From NCBI GenBank assembly GCA_033964015.1, contig CM066924.1, positions 5,438,251-5,502,250 of the forward strand: DNA of 64,000 nt. The letters are read 5' to 3'. Position 1 is the stretch's first letter, and each line of letters opens with the position of its first letter. The translations under genes were made by a program, and so were the position numbers. This document shows positions 56,901 to 64,000 of this stretch, piece by piece. This DNA comes from Scolanthus callimorphus. Taxonomy: Eukaryota > Cnidaria > Anthozoa > Actiniaria > Edwardsiidae. The notes beneath the pieces are model-generated. The model searched no databases. It was not told the origin of the DNA and saw nothing but the letters and a program-made list of their open reading frames with translations.

Positions 56901-59900
56901 GGCAACGGCAACGGTAACGGCAACAACAACAACAATTACAGCATCAACAACAACAAAAAAACAGCAGCAACAACAACAACAACAACAACAACGACAGCAT
57001 CAACAGCAACAACAACAGCAACAGCAGCAACAACAAGAACAGCAACAGCAAAAGCAACAACAGCAGCAACAACAACAACAGCAACAACAACAACGAGCCC
57101 AACAACAACAGCAACAACAACGGCAGCTTTTAACATACCCTAATTACCATTTTACCATACCCTAATGGGTGCCATTCCTTTCCAGGTACTAGGTTCAACC
57201 ACGGCAACTATCTGGCCTTCAAAAACGTGTTCCTGGACTCCATGAATAATGGCGCTTTTCTGTTTGTTGCGGATCATTTCAAGGTAAGGCGGGAATTATA
57301 ACCGTGAAGGCAAGGCATGTTATACAGGTTTCGTAAAGTCCTGGAAAACCTGGAAAGTGCTCGAATTTTAAAATCATGAAATCCTAGGCTGGAAACTGTT
57401 TTGTGTTCAAGTCTGTCTTAAGACCGCCTTGCCATATCAAGCTGCCTGAAGTTGACAACGAGATTTGACGAAACGTTTACTTTTGGCGCGAAAATGACGT
57501 CATCAAAATGTTATGAGAATTTCAAATTGGTGTTACGACTATATTCTTATTGAGAAGTTATGAATTTTCTGTCAGTAGCTCTAACGTCTTTCCACCACAA
57601 GGGGGCACGAGATATAGCAAAATACCACAGGTAGCCCATGGAAGTCCTGAAAAACGACGCCTCTTGTGACCTAGGTATCCCTTGGGGATTTGACAGAGTT
57701 TTGGTATTTGATGATGTCATTATTGCTTTTCAGGCCAAGCCGAGTGCCCTACGAGACATCAGATCCCCATTCCTGTACGGCGTGCTAGTAAAGCGAGCGG
57801 AACTTGTATACGCCATGTACACGCCTACACGACTTCTCCTCAGAATAGGACAAGAGCTCAAACGTAAGAACCTTAAGTTCAGAGGAAATACTTAGAGCAG
57901 ATCGTATGGCGAAAAGTGCCGTGAGAAAGTTGTACCGTGACGCCATCGTGACTGTGGCGTGACTACGCGATTTCATTCCGTATCTACAGCAGGCCAGGTT
58001 TCGTGCCGCGACCGCGACAGTACCGCGCCTTGTCGTGCCACTTTTCACAGTCATACGAAATCTGCTCCATCAAGATCTTATTTTTAGCTCTTCTGATACT
58101 TCTAGGCCCCATGACAAACGCCGGTCTAATCATGAGGCGTTTCTAATTCAAATGAGAAACGCTATTGTCTAAGCTCCTTTGCATTAGGAACGGCTCATGA
58201 TTAGGCCGGCGCTGTATATCCTAGGCCCTCAAGCTCAAACTTCGAACGTAATCCCAGTCTCTAGCGCGAAATTGAGTTCAAGTTCAAGTTTCAAGTTTAA
58301 TATTTCGCCACATACATACAATTTACATTATAATTAACAATACAAATATCACAAGAAAAATATATATGGCGAGGAGAACCATAAAAAACCACAAGGCTTA
58401 TACGGGATGGTTCACCTCATAAGTAATTACACAATAAATAACAGGTTAAAATCAGAAAGGTAGTCACGACGGATTCGTTAACAACTCAAAAAGTTTACAA
58501 AATTTGATTTTAAGGTTTATGTAAAAAGAAAGATAAATCCCTCACGTATACAAACGAACACACAAACACAGAATGGGAAACTAATAATTCTCAAGGAGAA
58601 ATGTGTAAAGCTTATTTGAAAAATATGATAATGAAGTGGCAAACTGAATTTCACTAGGTAATTGACTCGCTTTATTATCTACAGAAAACAGTAATTTTGA
58701 TGCGAGTGATATTTTAAGGTTAATATAGCCTGTCTCGCAAAAGGAGCAGAAAGGAGCCCTGATTTTAAGAGTGTAGGGAGGTTTCAAAATATTTAGCGCG
58801 CCGGTAGCACGGCAGAAAGTGGCCGTTCTAAATGCAGAAGAACTCGAAACAATTGGAGTTGTTCCGCGTAAGAACGTTAGGAATGAAGCGAGCATTTTGT
58901 TTCCAATTGATTCTGTAGCCTGAGTATCAGGACCCTCCCCCTCCTCGAAAAAAAATGAGAGAAGGAGGAGAGCCTGACACAAATGCATTCAAAAGTTCAT
59001 GTTCAACATTCAGAATCTGAATGCTGCGCTGATTGGCCAAAAGACAAAGGGACGCGTCACGTGAGTTAAACCGGAAGCGAAACTTGAAGCGTTTGCTTGT
59101 TCGAGTACAAGCCGCGATGGGAGAGGAATCTTTCGAGAACACGAACGCAAATATTTTAATAAATTCGTCCATTCAAATTCGGAATATGGACGAAAGAGAG
59201 TTTGACGATGATGTAGAGTCTGGAATACAGTTTTTTCCTGCTATACAAGTAAAAGAAGAGCAGACCGCGTGCCTCAAATTCTAGTAGTTTTGCCAACTGC
59301 TTTTGACAAACGCTAATTTATCAACGCCGATGCTGTACGCTAGCTTCTGGCTTTAATTAGAAAGATGGAGAGAAGACCCTTGCGAGTATCGTTACTAGGC
59401 CCGAAAGCAGCAAGTCTCGCTAAAAGCTAAGGGAATTTCGGCATCCCTCGAAGATCAACGATAACAAAGAAATCCTGCTCGGAAGCGCTACATTTTCTCC
59501 TAGCTCAGGCTAAAATTGTTCCCGCAGGATTCGGCAGCTTTCGCTAGAAAAAACGGTCCTTTGAGCTCGTGATAAGCTTATGCAGTTCTGTAGTAGAAAT
59601 TTCCTTGCGGAATTCCTGCACACATCGAGACCCGCTCGCCGAAGTTCCCACGCAGTCCACACTTTCAAACAGGTTTCCCAAAATAACCGATCGAGCTCCA
59701 AGCTTTCCAGATACTTTTTGTTGGAGAAAATAAGTGTACTGATCCGGATTTGTGCCATATTTAATAAGCTTGATCTTTTACAAACGAAAGAAGCAAGCAA
59801 GCTCGACTGTTTTGGTTTTGGTTCAGGGAAACGTACTTGAGCGAGACAATAGGCGATGACAGCTGACGACAATTTTTGATACGTTGACAGCCGCCTTGAT

Positions 59901-62350
59901 GGGGCGGAAGGCGCCGCGACAAGTGATTGTGTCAGGCGTAATTCTATTTTTCCTCTCTCATTTTCTCACAGAAAAATAAAATTCCGCCTGATACTCAGGC
60001 TATTGATTCTGGTCAACCGGAAACAAAAGGCTCGCCTTATTTGCATCTCTAACGTTCTTACGCGGAACAACTCCAAAAGCCCTAACTAAAAGGCCGTGTT
60101 ATACAACTCGCAACTCGCAACGCAATATTTGCTGCGTTGCGAGTTACAGTAAAAAGAATTGAGCGTGTAAAAGTATTTTGTTGCGTTTCGAGCTGCAGAA
60201 AATGTAGAACCAAGCTCTACTTTTCGCAACGTTGCGAAACAAGTTGCTACGTGTAACATGCATGTCTTGGGAATTTATCACACAATGGGTTCCCTGAATG
60301 AGCCAATCAGCGTGCTTGATGTTGATAGCGCCGCTATAATTTGCAACTTTTCTGCGGGCGCATTGCAAGTTGCAAACAACATTGCGAGCGTGTAACATTC
60401 CGCGGTAACTTGCAATGTTTTTCAATTCGTCATCTTTGCGTTGCGAGTTGCAAAAAGTTACTTCGTGTAACATGGCCTTAACAAGAATTGGACATTTGAA
60501 CTTTGCCTTAGTTGGTCCTTTCGGAAATACCACGGGGCAGCCCTCAGAAATTAAGTCTTCATAAATAGATCTTCCTTGCATACTTTGCACTCTGACCGTC
60601 GTATATTTGAATATTCAGTCCCTAATCTAACCACGGTTTTGACCTTTCCAGAGTTTCCATTTCCGGTTGTGAACTACCGTGATCGGAGTCCAGTGTACGA
60701 TGGAGTCGATCAAGATGACGTCTTTTACAGCACCTCACTTGCCATGAATACATACTTGGTAATGATAACCTGTATCCATAGCAACACGTGTACTAGCCGT
60801 ACTTAAAAAAATGTAATAGTGCTTCTTCTCGCTGAGCCACCCGGAGAAGCATGGATGGCGTTGGTTGGCCACAACTCTCACCCCTGTAGTCCGGGTTCGA
60901 CTCCCGGCCGGGGCAGAGGAAATTTTCTTTCTGGTCGGGTCGTGGTCGAAACTGGTTCATATTGTGAGTTGAAAGCTGTTATAGTGTGTTCGTCTTTCGG
61001 ATGAGACAATAGACCGAGGTGCCGAGGACGTAATATTAAGCCTTCTGGCAGTGATCACCCTCCCCACCCTCAGTGTCTGTGTTATGGCCGCTTTGCTGCA
61101 TGTGGCGCCGTTGAGACCCCGTTTAATCCAGCTTCAGTGCTGCAAGTCGGGGAATTAGACCTCCTACATTTTTATTTATTTACATAAATACCATGGCAAC
61201 TCATTCCATTGCCAGCCAAACGATGTCTATAGTTTAATAAGGTTTTTCTTTCGCCTTGGACCATGGCAACTCGTGCCAATTATAACCATGGTAGTCTTCC
61301 TATTCATAGTTCCGATGAAACAATGGAGCCATTTCACGCTATCTGGAGATACCAATCAGAGCTGGAAAGATTCTCCCTCGGGAACTGATCTTGTCCCACA
61401 AACAGTATTTCAGGACTTACGAAATCAGTCCGATGTGCAGCACTTTTTTGCCTTTTATTACAGTATAAACTGAGATCATCTGAAGATAAGGATATCTGGT
61501 AATCCTAAGCGGGATCGGAATATTTTTGGACTTTTTTAAAGGAAAACCCTGGTTTGTTTGTGGGACATAACAACAGTAACTATGGCTTTGAATGACAGGT
61601 CGGAACTATGAATTGGGGTTGTTCCGCGTAGGAACCTTAGAGATGCAAATGAGGCAAGCCTTTTGTTTCCGATTGACCAGAATCAATTGGAAACAAAAGG
61701 CTCGCTTCACTTGCATCTCTAACGTTCTTACGCGGAACAACTCCAATGCTACCAAATCGATTTTCAGTTAAACAAGGTCTTTCTTTCACCTTTCACCATG
61801 TATAGTCCTATTATTTAACTAATATAAAAATGAATGCTGCTTGTTTCTCGAAAATAGTATCTTTGTTTCAATAGGAATTCTAATGTGTTGTATGGTAGCA
61901 GTTTTATTAGGTGGTTCCGTTGCTAATAGTAATTCTGTGTTCTATTCTTTCATTGAGACATTCCCTTTTTGACGTAGAAAAACCGTGTCCCAGAGGCTCT
62001 GATCCCAGGTCTTCTAGTGCTGAAAGATGGAGTAAAGATAACATTACATGCGCCCACCAACCAGGCTCCCGCGGTAAGTAATCCACAGGTAGCAAATACC
62101 ATCTTGCGAACTCGACTATCGCACTTTTCTTTTGCCTTCACATGTCCTTTAATTTGGCAGATTGTCAGCCTGTTTGACCGGTTGATCGTCAAGTCAAACC
62201 AGACAGCCACCATCCCCCTTCTGTCCGACATTAGTGTCCGGACCGCAACGCAAAACGTGTTTCATCAAGGAATCAAGACAAAGGAGGTGATGTTTGGCAA
62301 ATCGATCAGCTTGTTCCATAATCCAGTGTTGGTAAAACAACTAGCAGAAG
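48965..62350 (+). CDS. ZFYVE9: SARA/endofin-like FYVE protein (ZFYVE9/16 type), multi-exon, 3' end beyond window
   Basis: Endosomal scaffold: FYVE zinc fingers bind phosphatidylinositol 3-phosphate on early endosomes, and SARA/endofin proteins recruit SMADs to TGF-beta/BMP receptors there (family knowledge). Coding exons read from splice signals: 48965-50992, 51733-51846, 52088-52187, 53281-54122, 54957 to an uncertain donor near 55327, 56654-56821, 57186-57283, 57734-57863, 60652-60758, 61978-62073 and 62161-62350. Phases agree at every junction checked except after exon 5, whose donor I cannot place. Domain order: long Ser/Thr/Pro-rich N-terminus, FYVE domain (about residues 680-747), Pro/Gln/Val-rich linker, C-terminal SARA domain. 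Exon 4 holds a one-base frame break. Vertebrate proteins are about 1,400-1,540 residues; the last ~300 residues are missing here. The invertebrate gene is probably co-orthologous to ZFYVE9 and ZFYVE16. Confidence 0.85.
51020..51268 (+). repeat. MITE end and decayed Penelope-type hammerhead in intron 1
   Basis: 51024-51050 (gagcggatttcagatgactg) matches the termini of the TA-flanked MITE at 29426. 51216-51262 has the shape of a hammerhead: stem II ggcgt/acgcc, then GAAACGTC and gga; but the core reads TTGACAA instead of CTGANGA, so it cannot be an active ribozyme as read. Confidence 0.5.
51733..52187 (+). CDS. ZFYVE9: FYVE gene, exons 2-3: FYVE zinc finger
   Basis: Exon 2 (51733-51846) encodes [13 protein letters not shown]...NCAYCYAKF...[11 protein letters not shown]; exon 3 (52088-52187) continues [11 protein letters not shown]...[13 protein letters not shown]. 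All three FYVE signatures are present: the W-x-x-D motif (WVPD), the basic R-R-H-H-C-R patch that binds phosphatidylinositol 3-phosphate, and the R-V-C position (here R-I-C). Four CxxC pairs (CAYC, CRAC, CSDC, CKPC) supply eight zinc ligands. Junctions are phase 0 and phase 1. The order PGQ-x-AP-x-WVPD is typical of SARA/endofin rather than other FYVE proteins. Confidence 0.95.
52741..53032 (-). mobile_element. MITE, aaagtactttccgc family, copy 2 (intron 3)
   Basis: Reverse-orientation copy of 47142-47462: ttctgattggttaaaaggcg, then gtttgtaagagacctgagaa at the left and gcacgcggaaagtacttttat at the right, with mirrored aaagtacttt blocks inside. Confidence 0.8.
53281..54122 (+). CDS. ZFYVE9: FYVE gene, exon 4 (linker), one-base frame break
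   Basis: Acceptor gttttcacag (53280), donor aag/gtaaga (GT at 54123). The first part reads [14 protein letters not shown]...; the second [18 protein letters not shown]..., with a repeated unit of the form NPVVxQxxVVPSG (three to four copies, about 53907-54030) and [20 protein letters not shown]. The two halves are in different frames. The switch falls at a run of five G (53540-53544); six G would join them. Joining gives a smooth Ser/Gly-rich linker, so this is more likely a homopolymer base error than a real mutation. The linker region holds the SMAD-binding segment in vertebrate SARA. Confidence 0.8.
54171..54593. mobile_element. TA-flanked MITE in intron 4
   Basis: tctttacatgatcct at the left end, aggatcatgtaaaga at the right, TA on both sides. 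The interior repeats caacccgggt and cccgggct motifs. Confidence 0.8.
54957..55327 (+). CDS. ZFYVE9: FYVE gene, exon 5 (end of linker, start of C-terminal domain)
   Basis: Acceptor ttacactttcag (54956), phase matches exon 4. Encodes [20 protein letters not shown], a Pro/Ser-rich stretch with [18 protein letters not shown], then [19 protein letters not shown], which may correspond to the SMAD-binding V-W-F-x-D-G segment of SARA (weak), and [13 protein letters not shown], which fits the first strand of the C-terminal domain. The true donor is unclear: the next exon needs phase 1, and the only good GT (cgcag/gtatcg, 55328) is in another phase. The tagagcggatcg nearby resembles a MITE end, so the exon edge may be disturbed. 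Confidence 0.6.
55690..55830. repeat. Foldback in intron 5
   Basis: gggcttcctgtgg near 55709 pairs with cacaggaagccca near 55804; arms are about 25 bp with mismatches. A small non-coding repeat. Confidence 0.45.
56450..56585. repeat. C-rich low-complexity tract in intron 5
   Basis: Long runs of C and ccctcc between about 56500 and 56572. Proline- and glycine-rich frames across it come from composition. Confidence 0.85.
56654..57863 (+). CDS. ZFYVE9: FYVE gene, exons 6-8: C-terminal SARA domain, first half
   Basis: Exon 6 (56654-56821): [19 protein letters not shown], then [20 protein letters not shown]; this matches the family's C-W-x-F-T...G-x-SEIVILL-x-C-L-PDE...P-K-D-I-F. Exon 7 (57186-57283): [15 protein letters not shown], then [13 protein letters not shown]. 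Exon 8 (57734-57863): [20 protein letters not shown], then [13 protein letters not shown], matching P-Y-L-F-G-I-L-I-Q-K...P-I-R-L-M-L-R-L-G. Junctions are phase 1, 0 and 1, all with canonical GT-AG. The domain is shared by ZFYVE9 and ZFYVE16. Confidence 0.88.
56848..57125. repeat. CAA/CAG microsatellite in intron 6
   Basis: Nearly continuous caacaacag repeats with odd interruptions for about 275 bp. It lies between the exon 6 donor and the exon 7 acceptor, so it is intronic and does not encode polyglutamine. Confidence 0.95.
57895..58067. mobile_element. TA-flanked MITE, gagcagat family member (intron 8)
   Basis: Ends gagcagatcgtatgg and catacgaaatctgctc; interior gtgccgtgagaaagttg and accgcgacagtaccgcg, closely related to 11717-11903. 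TA on the left, CA on the right. It begins 31 bp after the exon 8 donor. Confidence 0.8.
58110..58225. repeat. Small palindrome in intron 8
   Basis: gccggtctaatcatgag near 58120 pairs with ctcatgattaggccggc near 58196; inner gaaacgct and aggcgttt also match. A compact MITE. Confidence 0.6.
58270..58850 (-). mobile_element. LINE-like 3' end remnant (minus strand)
   Basis: On the minus strand the sequence ends with a gaacttgaacttg simple repeat after an AT-rich tail, as at LINE 3' ends, and upstream has a frame (58581-58988) ending [17 protein letters not shown] cannot assign the clade, and no reverse transcriptase motif is present. Confidence 0.35.
58917..60001. mobile_element. 1.09-kb nested element with 10-bp target duplication
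   Basis: agcctgagtatcagg at the left is the exact inverse of the right end. Both sides carry ATTGATTCTG (58906-58915 and 60002-60011). Duplications of 9-11 bp with short ends suggest a Mutator-like relative. No transposase is seen. The interior holds promoter-like sequence and a short frame, next entry. Confidence 0.82.
59050..59283 (+). CDS. Promoter-like segment and 55-codon ORF inside the nested element
   Basis: gcgtcacgtgag (E-box, 59054) and aaccggaagcg (ETS-type site, 59069) precede ATG 59116. The frame reads [20 protein letters not shown], continues with acidic [12 protein letters not shown] and ends at TAG 59281-59283. No family recognised. This could be a captured host promoter and first exon, or part of the parent element's gene. 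Confidence 0.35.
60088..60482. mobile_element. MITE with aaggcc ends (intron 8)
   Basis: taaaaggccgtgttatac at the left pairs with gtgtaacatggcctta at the right. Inside are repeated, oppositely oriented gcgttgcgagttgca blocks. It directly abuts the previous MITE. Confidence 0.75.
60652..60758 (+). CDS. ZFYVE9: FYVE gene, exon 9
   Basis: Acceptor gacctttccag (60651); joins exon 8 in phase to give [19 protein letters not shown], then [13 protein letters not shown]. This corresponds to the family's Y-P-C-P-x-x-S-V-R-x-R-x-P-L-F-G...N-L-L-A-D segment. The donor ttg/gtaatg is phase 0. Confidence 0.82.
60826..61192 (+). mobile_element. tRNA-derived SINE (intron 9)
   Basis: The head has tRNA promoter boxes: A-box-like gatggcgttggttgg (about 60852) and B box gggttcgactcccgg (60893-60907). 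The body (tcttteggatgagaca-type sequence at about 60993, read as tctttcggatgagacaatag) resembles the conserved central domain of widespread metazoan SINEs. An A/T tail tttttatttatttacataaa ends it. It is not a functional tRNA gene: there is no clover-leaf acceptor pairing. Confidence 0.72.
61613..61746. mobile_element. Intact MITE, gttgttccgcgta family (intron 9)
   Basis: 134-bp near-perfect palindrome: ttgttccgcgtaggaacctt, then agagatgcaaatgaggcaag, mirrored to cttacgcggaacaactccaa. It is the undisturbed form of the element split at 58853-60075. Confidence 0.9.
61978..62073 (+). CDS. ZFYVE9: FYVE gene, exon 10
   Basis: Acceptor tttttgacgtag (61977), donor gcg/gtaagt, phase 0 at both ends. 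Encodes [20 protein letters not shown], then [12 protein letters not shown], matching the family's Y-T-L-P-x-V-x-G-L-V-V-D-M-x-x-x-x-T-x-I-x-I-P segment. Confidence 0.82.
62161..62350 (+). CDS. FYVE gene, probable exon 11 (not matched to the family)
   Basis: A clean acceptor (ctttaatttggcag) in the right phase and a good donor (aag/gtgagg, 62351) bound a 190-bp open stretch: [20 protein letters not shown], then [21 protein letters not shown] cannot align it to the next part of the SARA domain. It may be a diverged or lineage-specific exon. The frame is also open through intron 10, so an unspliced form would still be readable. Confidence 0.45.
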
Positions 62351-62424
62351 GTGAGGAGTTAACATACAAGTTTTCTTGGCAAGCATATCCCGTCGGCAGG
62401 GCGTCTTGGGCCTGTTTTTGAATA

Positions 62425-63030
62425 GCCAGCTAGCCGGCTCTCTAGTGGTTTTTTCGGATATTTGATTTTTTTTGGCGCGCGGGATTCCTGTGTCCTTTCC
62501 GCGACACAGGAATACCGCGCGCCAAAAAATCAAATATCCGAAAACACGCACTGGAGAGCCAGTCGGCAGGGCGTCTTGGGCCTGTTTTTGAATAGCCTGC
62601 TCTCCAGTGTCTTTTTTTTAATTCAGATATTTGATTTTTTTTTGGCGCGCGGGATTCCTGTGTCCTTTCCGCGACACAGGAATACCGCGCGCCAAAAAAT
62701 CAAATATCCGAAAACACGCACTGGAGAGCCGGCTAGCAGGCTACTTCCCCCCGCGACACAGGAATCCCGCGCGCCAAAAAATCAAATATCCGAAAACACG
62801 CACTGGAGAGCCGGCTAGCAGGCTACTTCCCCCCGCGACACAGGAATCCCGCGCGCCAAAAAATCAAATATCCGAAAACACGCACTGGAGAGCCGGCTAT
62901 CCAGTGTTTTTTTTTCTTTCCGATATTAGATTTTTTTGGCGTGCGGGATTTCTGTGTCCTTTCCGCGACATAGGAATCCCGCGCTAAAAAATCAAATATC
63001 CGAAAAAAACACTGGAGAGCCGGCTAGCAG
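62425..63030. repeat. Cluster of near-perfect hairpins (ggatatttgatttt... ggcgcgcggga)
   Basis: Four or more copies of a palindrome whose arm is tcggatatttgatttttttt, then ggcgcgcgggattcctgtgt, centred on cctttccgcg. Full hairpins lie at about 62455-62541, 62624-62711 and 62920-63008, half-copies at 62744-62810 and 62828-62895. The spacer ggcagggcgtcttgggcctg is duplicated at 62397 and 62567, so whole hairpins were amplified by tandem duplication. Confidence 0.88.
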
Positions 63031-63483
63031 GCTAGTTTTGGAATCCCCCAGGGCCTTAGCATTGGGCCTTAACATCAGGTTGTCCCTAGATCATTAAATT
63101 TCAAATAGTAAGGTCAGATTAACTCATTTAAGCTTAATTTTTTGCATACAGACTCCTTATCTGATGACAAACAAAATATCAAAAATGCCTTTTTTCTAAT
63201 GGATCTGTCTTTGAGATATTAGGCTTTGGTTTCTGTACCATTTTATGGGAGAATTGGTACTTTGATCAGGAATTATGCAAACTTTGTTCAATCATATCTA
63301 AAATTCATATTCTTCAAATTTCTTAAAAATTTGGAATTGAGCTTTTGACCATGGAAACTCCTCGTATGCGGAATCTTGAGCTTATATATTGAAATATGGC
63401 GAAGTTAGACATTTCATTTTTGGTCATTTCTGTTCTGTCATGAACACATGTATTCTCCTGTATGGCGGCCGTGACGTACAATA
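63031..63483. other. Intergenic or intronic, nothing recognisable
   Basis: AT-rich; no open frame or repeat that I can support. Confidence 0.45.
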
Positions 63484-63854
63484 GACCTTTTTCCAAAATG
63501 GCCGCCGCAAATTCACATGTCTTAAAATTAAACTGACTGAAAATCTGACACTAGATAGAGTATCCTCACATTAGTAATCCTTTAAATTTTCATTATGCCA
63601 AATGCCATGTCGGCTGAGAAATTAGAGTCTGAAAATTGAAAATTTTACAGAGATTTGCATGACTGGAGGTATGCATCATACCCCCAGTCATACAAACGTC
63701 TGTTAATTTTCAACGTTCGTTTCCTCGGAAGATATTGGATATAACGGAGTGAAATTCTGTAGTTTTACTAAAGTGATGATGGATCATCTTGTGCTGGTGT
63801 TCATTTTTAACAAAAATCGATTTGAATTTTCGGCGGCCATTTTGGAAAAAGGTC
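63484..63854. mobile_element. TA-flanked MITE
   Basis: gacctttttccaaaatggcc, then gccg, at the left is mirrored at the right end, with TA on both sides. An inner hairpin is centred near 63672 (atgactggaggtatgcatca with its inverse). Confidence 0.85.
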
Positions 63855-64000
63855 TATTCGAGCTCCCTTGGGCTGAAGGAAGCCATTTGTTCTCTGTATT
63901 ATTCCTTTAGACATCCAACTACCTTGATGTCCTGCAGGTGAAAATCTAAGGTGGTTTCTAAATCACAAAAGACGAAATACCGTGACCTCATCGTTTTTTT

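Larger units (their letters stand above)
58853..60075. mobile_element. MITE (gttgttccgcgta family) split by a nested insertion
   Basis: The left half 58853-58915 (gttgttccgcgtaagaacgt, then cattttgtttccaattgatt) and the right half 60002-60075 join, when the insertion is removed, into the same palindrome seen intact at 61613-61746. Confidence 0.85.

Noticed and set aside
56936..57136. Valine/alanine-rich frame and possible polyglutamine from CAA/CAG repeats
   Set aside because: The repeat is between a good donor (56822) and acceptor (57185) of the FYVE gene, so it is intronic.
60852..60912. tRNA gene
   Set aside because: A and B boxes are present, but there is no acceptor-stem pairing, and the sequence continues into a SINE body and tail.

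Overview
The window is eukaryotic, AT-rich and repeat-dominated. The genes have metazoan splice signals (GTAAGT-type donors, pyrimidine-rich acceptors). The transposon mix (very many foldback MITEs, Penelope-like elements with hammerhead ribozymes, split-direct-repeat elements, satellites) looks most like an anthozoan cnidarian (coral or sea anemone). That assignment is inference; no single sequence proves it. There is one 100-N scaffold gap (12004-12103).

Only two host genes are supported. (1) A nearly intronless MFSD6-like major facilitator transporter at about 27836-29380 (+), with two single-base frame breaks. (2) A multi-exon SARA/endofin-type FYVE gene (ZFYVE9/16-like, +) from 48965 to at least 62350. 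It has a long disordered first coding exon, a two-exon FYVE zinc finger, and exons of the conserved C-terminal SARA domain; the end of the gene lies beyond the window. A CpG-rich segment at 43.8-44.15 kb is a candidate promoter/5' exon.

The rest is mobile or tandem DNA. 1-3.7 kb: foldback repeats. 3.7-7.55 kb: a ~124-bp satellite with an inverted start and an 8-monomer (~990 bp) higher-order repeat. 9.3-11.9 kb: a ~180-bp tandem array. 13.5-16.8 kb: a CACTG-ended transposon carrying an exon-intron-exon unit, a 651-bp element with 9-bp target duplications, and a foldback. 17.0-23.5 kb and 32.4-39.6 kb: two large elements (6.5 and 7.1 kb) of identical unusual design, A1 - interior - B1A2B2. 23.5-26.8 kb: a hammerhead ribozyme, an hAT-like foldback and a TTAA-flanked element with ~450-bp inverted repeats. 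31.06-41.58 kb: a 114-bp satellite into which element B, a MITE and a Penelope fragment inserted. 44.9-48.8 kb and 52.7-63.9 kb: further MITEs, nested insertions, a tRNA-derived SINE and a hairpin cluster.

The most interesting system is the pair of split-direct-repeat elements. The layout is that of PAT/Ngaro-type tyrosine-recombinase retrotransposons, but neither copy shows a coding region. Both integrate without target duplication at a CTA core, and for element B the pre-insertion satellite unit can be read off exactly. Both keep a complementary pair linking the end of A1 to the A2-B2 spacer, with different sequence but preserved pairing. Both also share an internal ~250-bp module with a ~24-bp stem and a competing alternative stem. 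A second theme is three Penelope-type hammerhead motifs with intact core residues plus one with a weak stem I; two of the four lie about 80 nt downstream of recognisable Penelope endonuclease ORF remnants.
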